Positions 28,301 through 38,100 of a DNA stretch of 64,000 nucleotides are shown here, piece by piece. The notes below the pieces were generated by a model, which made no database searches, was not told the DNA's origin, and saw only the letters and a list, made by a program, of their open reading frames with translations. The stretch spans positions 31,639 to 95,638 of the forward strand of contig CAUJHS010000070.1 in NCBI GenBank assembly GCA_963204915.1, read 5' to 3'. The stretch comes from Planctomycetota bacterium. Lineage in GTDB: Bacteria; Planctomycetota; Planctomycetia; Pirellulales; Pirellulaceae. The first letter of the stretch is position 1. Each line of letters starts with the position of its first letter. The position numbers and the translations under genes were made by a program.

Positions 28301-31300
28301 ATCGGCCACGCGTTGGGTCTGGGACATGCGTACGACATTCCGGCCATCATGGGCGGCGGGCTTCCTGGCGAGCAGGTCTATCCGACCGATTACGATATTG
28401 TCCACCTCAAGCGACTCTACCGGCCTGATTCCGACGACGTGGACTTGTACGAATTCACGCTTCCCGAAGCGGGACGCTTCTCGGCTGAAACCGTCGCCGA
28501 GCGGCAGACACCTACCAGTAATCTCAATACCGTCTTGAAGTTGTTTGATGCAACGGGGAAAGTGGTCGCCCAGAATGATGACTACTTTAGCAATGACTCC
28601 TTCATGGATTTAGACCTGCCCGCAGGCACGTATTTCCTCGGAGTCAGCAGCACGGGCAATTCCGACTATGACCCGCTCGTGTCCAACTCGGGCGGCGGCG
28701 GCGAGACGGACGGCGCCTATCAGCTAAAGATCAACTTTGCGCCATCAACCACGTCGGCGGGCCTGATGGACGTGACAGGTACATCGCTTGATGGCGATGC
28801 CGATGGCCTTCCCGGCGGCGTGTTCGACTTCTGGTTCGAAGGCAACACTGCGGCCAACACGATTTACGTGGATAAAGCCAATGACGCCAATGGCGGCGTT
28901 GTGGACGGCAACGGCACGTTGGCCAATCCGTATGATGAAATTGACTTTGCGCTCACACAGGCTGCGGCGCAATTGGCCCTGCCGGCCAATGCGGGGCAGC
29001 GCCGCGTCGTGCGCGTCGTAGGCAATGGCGGAACCGACGGCGACTTGTCGACGTTTTTGGATAATCGGCCTTATCTGATTGGTCGCGTGGGAAGCTCCGA
29101 CTTGGTGGACGGTGGCAATTTGCTGATCCCCAAAGATGTGACCATGATGATCGACGAGGGCGCCGTCCTCAAGTTTAAGCGTTCTCGCATCGACTTGGGA
29201 ACTTCATCCGTCGGTTTAGATCGCAGTAACGGCGCGCTACAGGTCTTGGGCACGCCCGAAAACAATGTTCATTTGACCTCGTATCATAACGACGGCGTGG
29301 GCGGAAACAGCGATTCCGCGGCGCCGGAAGTCGTGGCGCCGGGCAACTGGGGCGGAATCATTTTCCGCCAAGACGCGGGATATCGCGAAGATGACCGGAC
29401 CGGTGCGCCAGCGCAAGCGGGCGTGTTCTTGAACTCGATCAATCAAGCGCAGCTCACTTACGGCGGCGGCGGTGTGACAATCAACTCCGGCACAGAGCAG
29501 GTTTCGATCGTCCACTTGCTGGAAGCCCGACCTGCCGTTTGGCGGAGCACCCTGGCCAACAACACGGGGCCGGCGATCTCGGCCACGCCCAATAGCTTTG
29601 ATGATCGGCTGGGACGCATTGGTCCTGACCTTCATGACAACAACTTGGCGAATAATGGGTTGAACGGCGTCTTTCTCGAGACCGCCACTCCCGACGGTCA
29701 GCTCGTGAACCGCTTGGATAAGTTCGCACGGTTTGACGACACCGACATCGTTCACATCATCTCGGAAAATCTGATTATCAACGGCGAGCCGGGCGGTCCA
29801 TTCCAGACGACCGCACGGCTGGATGCCCGACTCAAGATTGATCCGGGCATTACGGTTAAGCTCCAGGGAACGCGCATTGAAACGGAGTTCGGAGCCACGC
29901 TCATTGCAGAAGGCACCCCGGCAGAGCCGATCGTGTTTACCTCGATCAAGGATGACCGTTACGGCTTTGGCGATCGATTTGACACGAACAATGACGGCAC
30001 GGCGACGCTCCCCGCCGCGGCCGATTGGTCGGGCTTGGTCTTCCGGCCAAACACGATCGGTTCGATCGATCATGCCACAATGAGTTTCGCTGGAGGCAGT
30101 TCGGCCATTCGCGGCGGATTCGACTACTTCAATACGATTGAAGTGCATCAAGCCGATGTACGACTGACCAACTCGCGCCTTGAGAATAACGCCGATGGCG
30201 CCGCCGCCACGAATCGATTGGGGTTGGGAACAAATCGCGATGCGACGATCTTCGTTCGCGGCGCGCAACCGGTCATCGTGAACAACACCATGCTGGGCAA
30301 TGCCGGCCATGCCATCAGCATCAACGCCAACTCGATGCAAAGCTGGGTCATGGCTGATCCCGGCCGCAGCACGGGCCCAGCCAACGTGTTTGACGGTTTA
30401 AGTGATAACCGTGGACCGATGGTGCGCTTAAACCGGCTGGGCGGCAATGGCGTGAACGGCATGGAGGTACGTGCGGAGGAGATCACCATTGACGCCGTGT
30501 GGGACGATACCGACATCGTCCATGTCGTGCGCAACGAAATCGTGGTGAACAACCTGCACACTGCCACCAGTTTGCGCCTCCAAAGCAGTGAGACGGAAAG
30601 TCTGGTGGTCAAGCTGATGGGGACAAACGCGGGCTTCACGGCCAACGGTAGTCGCTTGGATATTGACGATCGCATTGGCGGCACCGTGCAAGTCGTGGGC
30701 ACGAGCGGGCACCCCGTGGTGTTGACCTCGCTCTTGGATTGCTCGGTCGGCGCCGGGTTTGATCCGTTCGGCCGTCCCATGACTGACACCGACGGTTCGG
30801 GTAGTTGTGACGCAGGCTCTCCTGCCGCGGTTCCCTATGCCGACGTGATTGTGGTGATGGATGAAACCATCACCATGGGACCGATTCAGGCCTTCTCCGA
30901 ACAATTTATTCTGGATCTTGAAGCGGGCCTTCTGGCCGCAGGCATTGGTTCGACCTCGGCCGGCGGGAACCGCTACGGCTTGCTCGGCTTCGGCGGTACT
31001 TATGCGGCGAATCCGACGTGGGAAGATGGCCACGTTATCCCCGTCGGCCCCGGCAATAATCCCTGGGGTACTGCACAAGAGTACGTTGCCGCAGCGCAAA
31101 CGCTCGTCACGAATGGCACGACGGAAGACGGCTACCTGGCGATGGACCTGATGTTCCAAAGCTACGTTACCCGACCCGAGGCGGCCAAGTTCGTCATTAT
31201 CGCTTCGGATGAAGACCGCGATGTGACCGATCCTTCACTCACGTACGCCAGCACGCTGGCCAATTTGCAAGCTGGCGGCTTTAAGCTGCAAGGAATTATT

Positions 31301-32149
31301 AGCGTTGATATTGCTGATCCGACCAATATGCAGGCAATTGCCTTGGACGCCCAGCAAAACGCTTATACCGATAACGGCGCCGGCGGCTTTAATGTGGTGC
31401 CCAACGGTCAATTCACTGGCAGCATCGGCACAACGATTCCCGACTACGCCGACATGGTCTTCGCCACGGGCGGCACCGTGGGCGACATCGAACTGATCGC
31501 CAATAGCGCGCAACAGGCGCAAATCTTTAGCCAGGTGCTTGTCTCCTCAATCATTGGTCAGATTTCGGGCAATCGCGCCGCCGCAGGCGACTGGCGCAGC
31601 GTCAAGTTCGACAAGTACAGCAACGATCGCAATGTCGCGATGGTGCTTGAACGCGAAGAAGCGCTCACCGACGGAGTCGATCAAAACAGCGTGCCCGACG
31701 ATGCCCAATTCGTGGGTAAGTTAGCCAAAGACGAAAAGAGCGGCGACGATAATCTCCGCTTGGGCTTTGAAGTAAATGGTTTCATCGCCCTGGATGATCC
31801 GACCGATGTGGACGTGTACAGCTTTGAGGCGCAGCCGGGCAGCGAAGTTTGGCTAGACATCGACCGTACGGCGATGCACTTGGATAGCGTCCTCGAACTG
31901 GTTGATTTTGACGGCAACGTGGTGGCTAGCTCGAATGCCGGCGTGCTTACCGGCGGCGCCCTCGACTTGGTGAAAGACCCGGTATTCGGCGGCGACTTCT
32001 TCACCAGCAATCGCCATGACGTTGGCCAGGGAATCATTTACGACGAAGGCTTTCGCTTTACACTGCCAGGGAACCCCGCGCAGCGTGCTACGTATTTTGT
32101 GCGTGTGCGCAGCGCGGGCGGACTGTCTCACGCGGTGAATACCAATTGA
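25349..32149 (+). CDS. Giant surface protein, N-terminal part (two metalloprotease domains, PPC domains, beta-helix, nested vWA)
   Basis: The ATG at 25349 follows GAGG by eight bases. The 2266 residues start with a basic region and the LEPR-XLL-like ALEARILMA (~37-45). A first metallopeptidase site HEAGHGLGLRH (H243, H247, H253) has the matrixin/metzincin HExxHxxGxxH form, and a second, HEIGHALGLGH, lies at 983-993. Pre-peptidase C-terminal-like domains occur near 310-430, 690-795 and 1028-1130. From ~1180 a right-handed beta-helix-like region runs (IPKDVTMMIDEGAVLKFK, GGSSAIRGGF). It is interrupted at ~1833-2070 by a von Willebrand A-like domain (VVMDETITM, NGTTEDGYLAM, FVIIASDEDRD). The frame stops at TGA 32147, where the downstream frame continues the same fold, so this is probably one gene with the next entry. 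Confidence 0.88.
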   Translation: MAKRRVFLHHDIFRNSFKRRSLKRSLPKKRQFQAEALEARILMASDVHADAIFAPGTPTDYIDRVHDALGASHQDDAFQLNPIRWTQTASGPSPNLGDQVTLTWSIVADGTPTDTAGVNSNLIAFLDGIYGGGAGPVSTRPWFPIFQQSYDRWSALTGINYVYEPNDDGAPVGGANSFGVLGVRGDVRIGGQLIDGNSGILAYNYFPSATSSLAGDMMIDTGDNFYANNAGGTNLALRNILMHEAGHGLGLRHTEPVDGSKLMEPFINLGFDGPQHDDILGAHRLYGDANEPNENSVTATDVGTLAEAAPLHIQGNSIDDDGDVDVFKFRVFNAGLLNATITPAGRQYSEGPQGGPYNPFNSNTLGDLTISVLDSTGNVMSTINSGPAGAVEAIANLELPGGGEYYVRITSSSDNIQPYNLSLAVMAEPEPPRLLAVQANDGSLVVDGQVRHAAPRELRVYFEGGSNLNPATLSSGIRITRSGRDGNFTDGDETVIVPGFIGLGDTANVVIIRFAEPLTDDHYRLEILGTTANPLRGVNGKAFNDGDSDAVIDFRLDLGAQVVAVVPQPIERVGGALVQHANRIVVHFNEDTLDRTKAENPAFYQLVKTTNAATGATLTGDDDTVILPTSVVYDRLNNTATLDFPVNAIDTAIYRLRVGAAQGDDSTRSTAIKLGTLYNTAEDFSTTGYIGDAASTSTNVNDVDLYRFEVSTATTVNARVAPQAGHNTTVRLFNSAGVQIAGANNGGAGVADTLAFALPGAGTYYLGVSSDGNTGYDITNGSGAAGGTTTGSYLLEVDVTASLPVNDNNSSLATATEIGALGAFQQVINSTITAPNIQMRPLPGGEDEPGHRDIPVESHGAGTGVGPFTPGASPVINYTFNKTTPYGSYQGNALYNDITAEQMDRAREIFELYSAILGVQFREQPAGGIWVITGDLRAASPFLPVGPGGVGGVNSGNLVIMDAAEGWPADSLYGGPWFGVAFHEIGHALGLGHAYDIPAIMGGGLPGEQVYPTDYDIVHLKRLYRPDSDDVDLYEFTLPEAGRFSAETVAERQTPTSNLNTVLKLFDATGKVVAQNDDYFSNDSFMDLDLPAGTYFLGVSSTGNSDYDPLVSNSGGGGETDGAYQLKINFAPSTTSAGLMDVTGTSLDGDADGLPGGVFDFWFEGNTAANTIYVDKANDANGGVVDGNGTLANPYDEIDFALTQAAAQLALPANAGQRRVVRVVGNGGTDGDLSTFLDNRPYLIGRVGSSDLVDGGNLLIPKDVTMMIDEGAVLKFKRSRIDLGTSSVGLDRSNGALQVLGTPENNVHLTSYHNDGVGGNSDSAAPEVVAPGNWGGIIFRQDAGYREDDRTGAPAQAGVFLNSINQAQLTYGGGGVTINSGTEQVSIVHLLEARPAVWRSTLANNTGPAISATPNSFDDRLGRIGPDLHDNNLANNGLNGVFLETATPDGQLVNRLDKFARFDDTDIVHIISENLIINGEPGGPFQTTARLDARLKIDPGITVKLQGTRIETEFGATLIAEGTPAEPIVFTSIKDDRYGFGDRFDTNNDGTATLPAAADWSGLVFRPNTIGSIDHATMSFAGGSSAIRGGFDYFNTIEVHQADVRLTNSRLENNADGAAATNRLGLGTNRDATIFVRGAQPVIVNNTMLGNAGHAISINANSMQSWVMADPGRSTGPANVFDGLSDNRGPMVRLNRLGGNGVNGMEVRAEEITIDAVWDDTDIVHVVRNEIVVNNLHTATSLRLQSSETESLVVKLMGTNAGFTANGSRLDIDDRIGGTVQVVGTSGHPVVLTSLLDCSVGAGFDPFGRPMTDTDGSGSCDAGSPAAVPYADVIVVMDETITMGPIQAFSEQFILDLEAGLLAAGIGSTSAGGNRYGLLGFGGTYAANPTWEDGHVIPVGPGNNPWGTAQEYVAAAQTLVTNGTTEDGYLAMDLMFQSYVTRPEAAKFVIIASDEDRDVTDPSLTYASTLANLQAGGFKLQGIISVDIADPTNMQAIALDAQQNAYTDNGAGGFNVVPNGQFTGSIGTTIPDYADMVFATGGTVGDIELIANSAQQAQIFSQVLVSSIIGQISGNRAAAGDWRSVKFDKYSNDRNVAMVLEREEALTDGVDQNSVPDDAQFVGKLAKDEKSGDDNLRLGFEVNGFIALDDPTDVDVYSFEAQPGSEVWLDIDRTAMHLDSVLELVDFDGNVVASSNAGVLTGGALDLVKDPVFGGDFFTSNRHDVGQGIIYDEGFRFTLPGNPAQRATYFVRVRSAGGLSHAVNTN
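32120..32149 (+). other. Apparent -1 frame break joining the two halves of the giant gene
   Basis: The upstream frame ends ...GGLSHAVNTN-stop. In the downstream frame the same bases read ...SRGEYQLNIRLRQ, and Gly-x-Tyr-x-Leu-x-Ile is the expected last strand of a PPC-like domain. Re-reading or inserting a single base near 32128 (within the CAC codon of SHA) gives GGLS-x-RGEYQLNIRL and restores one continuous frame of about 6,160 codons. No X-XXY-YYZ slippery heptamer or obvious downstream stem is visible. A one-base deletion or a sequencing/assembly error is therefore likelier than programmed frameshifting. TTGA stop/start coupling is the remaining alternative. Confidence 0.7.
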
Positions 32150-35100
32150 ATATCCGCCTCCGTCAGGTGGACAACCATGCGGCCTCTACCGTGCGTTATG
32201 CCGACATTCGCTACGCCACCAACGGCGTCGAGGTGATTGGCGTTCCGTTCCATTCGCCGCTGCTGGGCGAGTCGGCCGAACCGCCCACCGACGTGGCGAC
32301 GGCGGGCAACCCGCACCAGCTTGGCAATTTGCTTTTCAGCGACCGCAATGTGCTTAGTGTTGGCGGCACGCTCTCCAGCCCGACCGATATCGATTGGTAC
32401 GAATTTGAGTTGGGATATGACCTGGTGCAGTCGATCGGCGGCGTGAATAACGGTGGCAAGACGTTCTCAACCGTATTCGACATTGACTACGCCGACGGGA
32501 TTGTGCGCCCTGACGCTATTCTCTCGGTGTACGACGAGCAAGGGCGGTTGATCTTGGTCGGTCGCGACTCGAACGTGCAGGACGATCAGCCGGCGCCGGG
32601 CCAAGGTCTGGATACGGACGATCTCACACGCGGTTCATTTGGCAAACTCGATCCGTTCATCGGCTCGCAACAAATGCCGGCCGGCGTCCCCGGCTCAACG
32701 TTCCGTTACCTTGTGGCGGTTTCGTCGAACCGGCAGGTTCCCTCGCAATTGGACGCGATGCTGCGCGTGAATGGCACGAACGTGTTTGCACGCTTGGAGC
32801 CGATCAACTCGGTCCAGCGCGTGGCCGAAGATCATATCGGCTTCACGGGGTACAACAGCAACGGCGCCACGATCAATGCGATCAATCCCACCACCGGCAC
32901 AACGCAACAACCGTTGTTGCCCATCAACGACGCAATCACCCTTCGCACGCATGTCGTTCCGTTCACGTTGAGCGACGTCGCGCTGTATGTCGCCACCAAC
33001 AACCGATTGTGGACGGTCAACCCGTTCACGGGCCAAACGATTACCGATGTCGGTGCGATCACGGGGCAAGGTCAAGGTTATGGCGACTTGGCCATGACGC
33101 CGGATGGCCGCCTGCTCGGTCAAACGTTGGGACCCCAAAACGGCAATTCCGGCCGTCTCGACGTGCTGAATACAGGTTCCGGCGGAGTGCTTCAGACGAT
33201 CGGCGACGATGGTTTGGGAACGAACCCCGACGGTGGCGGCGAATGGGACGCGTTAGCGACCCGGCGGATCAACAACGCCAGCACCTTCGAGTTCTTTGCC
33301 GCCAACAATGAAACGCGGGACAATGACAATGACGGTGCCAACGGCCAAGGTTTCCCGCGCGCTCTGTACCGCATTAACACCGGCAGCGGCGCCGCGATTG
33401 ACGAAGACGGCGCAGCCGGCATGCAGGCGTTCGCGGGGTTGCCAGCCGCGAACGTGACGGGTTTAACGTTCAACGCCGCTGGCAACGTACTGTACGCCGT
33501 TACGGACGCCGGCGAGTTTTATTCGATGTCGCCGGTGGTGCGCAACGGGGGTTGGAACCAAATCAGCGCGTCGGTTGTCGGTGTTGGCTTGACCGGAATC
33601 ACCCTTGGTCCGCAGAACTTGGACGTACTCAACAACCTCGATGCGAACAACGACGGGTTCCCGGATGAAACTGCGGACGGCGCACCGGCTGTGGCGAATG
33701 TGTTCTTCGCCACGGGCGCCAATGGTCGTTTGTACGCGTTCGACTCCTCCGGTACGCCGCGGATCGTGTTCGATTCCAATGCGGACGGTACGGCGGATGC
33801 GTCCAACATTGCCTCCGTTGGCGGCACACGTGGTTTGGCGTTCTCGCCCTTGGACTTTAACTTGTGGCATCCCACCACGCGCCGTGCGGGCGATCAAGGG
33901 CACGGCATCTTACCGGCGCTCGATAACAGCCGCACGCCTGGCGATGTCGATCATAACTATCCGAACGGTCGCACCTTCAATGAAGCATCAGGCGCCGCGA
34001 GTTACTACTTCGGCCTGGAAGAATATAACGACAACACGAATCAAGATTACTTCAAATACGGGTCCAGCGGCCAATACGGCGTGTTGAGTTCCGTGACGCA
34101 CGAAAGCCTGGCCAGCAGTTCGATCATTGGCAACAACTACAACCTGCCCGGCGGCGCGTTTGGCGCGTTGGTGACGAATCCTTTCAGCCTGGAAACGTAC
34201 ATCGACAAAGACAAGCCGACGTTGTACTTCAATTACTTCTTGGACACGCAAGGCGCCGAAAGCACGGGCAACGGCATGCGCGACAGCGCTCGCGTGTATA
34301 TCAGCAATAACAACGGCATAACTTGGTCGCTTTTGGCGACGAACAATTCAGCGCTGGACGCCGAACTATCACAATACATTAGCGAAGCCCGGGACGAATT
34401 AGGCGACGCGCGCCAAGACGTACAAGAGTTGTTCGAAACGAGCCAGTGGCGTCAAGCGCGCATCGATCTGGCCGACTTCGCAGGCATGAACAACTTGCGG
34501 CTACGATTTGAGTTCCATACCGCAGGCAGCTTTAACGAAGGTCTGGCTGGCGATGCGTTTGGGAACTTCACTTCCAATCAACGTGGCCAGGACAACGACC
34601 ACGAAGGCTTCTACGTTGACGACATTATCATCGGTCTGGCCGAGCGCGGCGAAATGGTGACAGGCGCCCAACCCGATGGTCTCACTTTCTTTGACAAGTA
34701 TTCGTTCGGTCGAACAACGCCTCCTCCTCCACCCGACGCGCCAACGCAGTCATTGCAAGGTCCCTATCAATTAGAGATCCGCCGCGGTACGGAATATGGC
34801 GCGCCTCCGATCGAAACGGAAAGCGACATTGTCATCTTCCAGCGGTTTGACTCGAATGATCGGCTGGTCAAGGAAAATCCAATCGATTTCCTGGGCGACC
34901 GGAACGTGGTGCGCGATCAAGGCCATATCCAAATCGAGAACAACTTGATCAGTAATGTGGCGCAGTTTGGCGTCGTGGTGAATCCCGGCGCGCGTGACGA
35001 AGGCGGTACGTTGCCGTATCCGGGCGCTCCTCGCCACACCAACGTCTTGAACACCCAACGCCTGGCGCCGGGCGTGACGATCGTAAACAACGTTATTGCC

Positions 35101-38100
35101 TACACGGGCCAAGGCGGCATTCAATTCAGCGGCGATGCGAATGTGGGCAACGTGACCCGCGCCGCCGTGCCGTTCGGCCGAATTTTGAACAACACCATTT
35201 ACGGCGGCGGTGTCGCCACGGGCGTAGGCGTTAGCGTAACGAACAACGCCAGTCCCACGATTCTGAACAACGTTCTCGCGAACCTCCAAACGGGCATTAA
35301 CATTGTCAACGCGGGGGTTGCGCCGGTGGTGAACTTCAACTTGTTCCAAAGTGCGCCGACTGCGGCCAATGGTCGTGGTCCGGACGATTTCGACCTGGCC
35401 GCGGGCGAGCCGTTGTTCCTGGATCCCGGCAATCGCAATTTCTACCTGGCGCCGAATGTGGTGGCGATCGACAGCTCGATTAATAGCCTGGAAGATCGCG
35501 CGTCAATCGTGGGCGTCAAAACACCGCTGGGAATTGCGCAATCCGTCATTCGCGCGCCCGATAACGATGTCTACGGTCAACGCCGCATCGACATTGTGGG
35601 CATTGATCCGACCGGTCAAGGCTCGCAGGTGTTTAAAGATCGCGGCGCCGTGGAACGAGCCGACGTAGATCGCCCCTTTGCGGTAATTGTCACGCCGGAA
35701 GATAACGACGTAGCGGGCGTCGATATCGATCAAGGCCAGACCTTCGTCCACCTGCGCGAAGGTCTTATCGAGCGGTTCCAAATCTTGCTCGGTGACGGTA
35801 TCGGCCCTGACTTCCCCTTCCGCGGCACGGGTTTGGATCCTGCAACGGTCGTACGCAATGCAATACGCGTGCGTCAAGATGGTCGTACTTTGCGTGAAGG
35901 CGTAGATTATAACTTCGGTTACAACACGTCCAGCGGCATGATTGAGCTCACGCCGCTTTCGGGAATTTGGAATCCGAACAGCCTCTTCACGATTGATCTC
36001 AACAACCGCGACGAATTCATCTTGAACGCTCCGAGCGGGCTCGGCGCACTTGATGGCGACCAGTTCACCATTCGCGATGAAACGAGCGCCAATGTCACCT
36101 TCGAATATGAAAGCGGCATTACGCTGCGGTTTCCACGTACGCTGGAGTTGCTCGTTTCGTCGTTAGGCGGCGCTCCGGGCGGCGTAACCGACGGCCAGAC
36201 TTTTGTGCTGGACGACGGAGTGAACAGCGTCACCTTCGAGTTTGACAGCAACAATTTGCCGCTTGCCCAGCCGACGCACGTTCGCGTTTCGTTCAGCCAG
36301 CTGCCCTTCCCCAGCACGGCCGATGCGATTGCCACGTCGATTGTAAACGCGATTCTCGCTTCCGGATTATCCTTCGCGCCGACGGCTCTGCCGGGCGGAG
36401 TGGTTCACTTGGGAAGCACGTCGCAAGACACGGTTGATTTAACGAATGCTCCATCGCTGGCGGTGACTGGTGTGGCGGAAGGCGTGGCTGATGGGCAGTT
36501 CTTCACTATCCGCAACGGCGCGAACACGCTGACCTTTGAGTTCACAACCGATGGTTTGCTGACGTATCCCACGAACACGCCTATTAACATTCTTCCGCAA
36601 GACACCAACTTGCAAATTGCGGCCAAGACAGCTGCGGCAATCAACGGCCAATCGGGCGTGCTGGACTTGACTGCGTTAAACCTGTTGGATGGCCGCGTTC
36701 ACTTGGGCGGCAGAGCTCCCAGCGGGTCGGACCTGGGGCATATTATTGACACGGCCCATACCGAGATGATGCAGACCGGCGAACCGGGCGTCTCGGGCAA
36801 CCTGGTCATGCATCTGCCTGGCGGTCAAATGATGCGTATGCCGTCGGTGGGAACGGCCGTAGGAGGCGTTAAAGATGGCGACACGCTATCGATCAACGAT
36901 GGATCGACCTTCGTAGTGTTTGAGTTCGATAGCAACGGCGCGCAGAACCTGCCGCAAGCGACGGTGATTCCGATTTCGCCCTCGCCGAATCCCATGTCCG
37001 ACGACCAATTAGCGGACGCCATTCTCGCGGCGATCGCAGCGGCGCCGTTCACGGGGCTTAGTCCTGTTAAGTTGACCCAAGGCGGCCGCGTCTTTATCGA
37101 TTTGCAAGGTCCCGTCAATGCGGTGCTCGATGCTTCGCTCACGCCGACGATTTACCAGCCTTACCAGCCGAATCTCGGCCTGATTGGCGATGGCGAGACG
37201 TTCACCATTACCCACGGCGGCGTAACTCGCACGTTCGAGTTTGACAACAACAATTCGCCGATGACCAATGTTCGAGTTTCGTTCGCCGACGTGATGACGG
37301 GCGCCCAGATTCTCGCCGCCATTCGAACGGCAATTATCGGCGCCGGGCTGGGGCTCACGCCCACGATTTCGACGGACACACATTCGCTAGATTTGAATGC
37401 GACGGCGCGCCATACGTTGAATACGAATGGCACGCGCATCGACCACGAGGGCGTTCCTGGAGGCGCGGTTCCCGTGGTGTTTGTCCCGGATACGTCCTTT
37501 ACCGCGCGGGATATGGCGCGGCGCATTTTTGAGGCGATTGACACGACGCCGCTGCTTACCGGCGTCACGGCCGAGCTGGATGAACAGCGTATCATCGTGG
37601 AAGGCGTGGTCGGCGTCGTTGGCCTCGAAGCCGTTGCGATTCCGCCGATTGCGGACTTGTCCGGCAATCCGATTCGTCAGAATCGCCCGGACGGAAGCAC
37701 GAAGTTCACAATCGTCATGCCTGGGGTCGATCTCGACTACGGCGATGCGCCCGACTTGTCGGTTTCACCTCATCGTTTCCCCACTGTGCTGTCCGACAAC
37801 GGAGCCCGGCATGCAATTATTGGAGACGATCCACTTCGCTTGGGCGCCCGGGTCGACGCCGACGCAAATGGCCAACCAACCGACGCCTCTTCGGGCGATG
37901 ATAATGACTTCACCGTCAACCTCGTAGGAAGTCAGTTAACGTTCGCGCCGCAGGCGCCGTACGTAATTGCCATTCCCGCGGCTTCGCCGGCGCTGGACGG
38001 ACAGTCGTTTACAATCGACATCGGTAGTGGACCTGTGAAGTTCGAGTTCAATGAACTCCCCGGGGCGCTGAATGATATGAACGCCAAGCCCATTCTTTAT

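Noticed and set aside
29237..30340. 367-codon minus-strand open frame inside the giant gene
   Set aside because: A shadow of the beta-helix coding region. Its composition is that of antisense to biased codons and it has no family features.
32100..32150. Programmed -1 ribosomal frameshift
   Set aside because: No X-XXY-YYZ heptamer or clear stimulatory stem near the point where homology changes frame. Kept only as a possibility in the finding.
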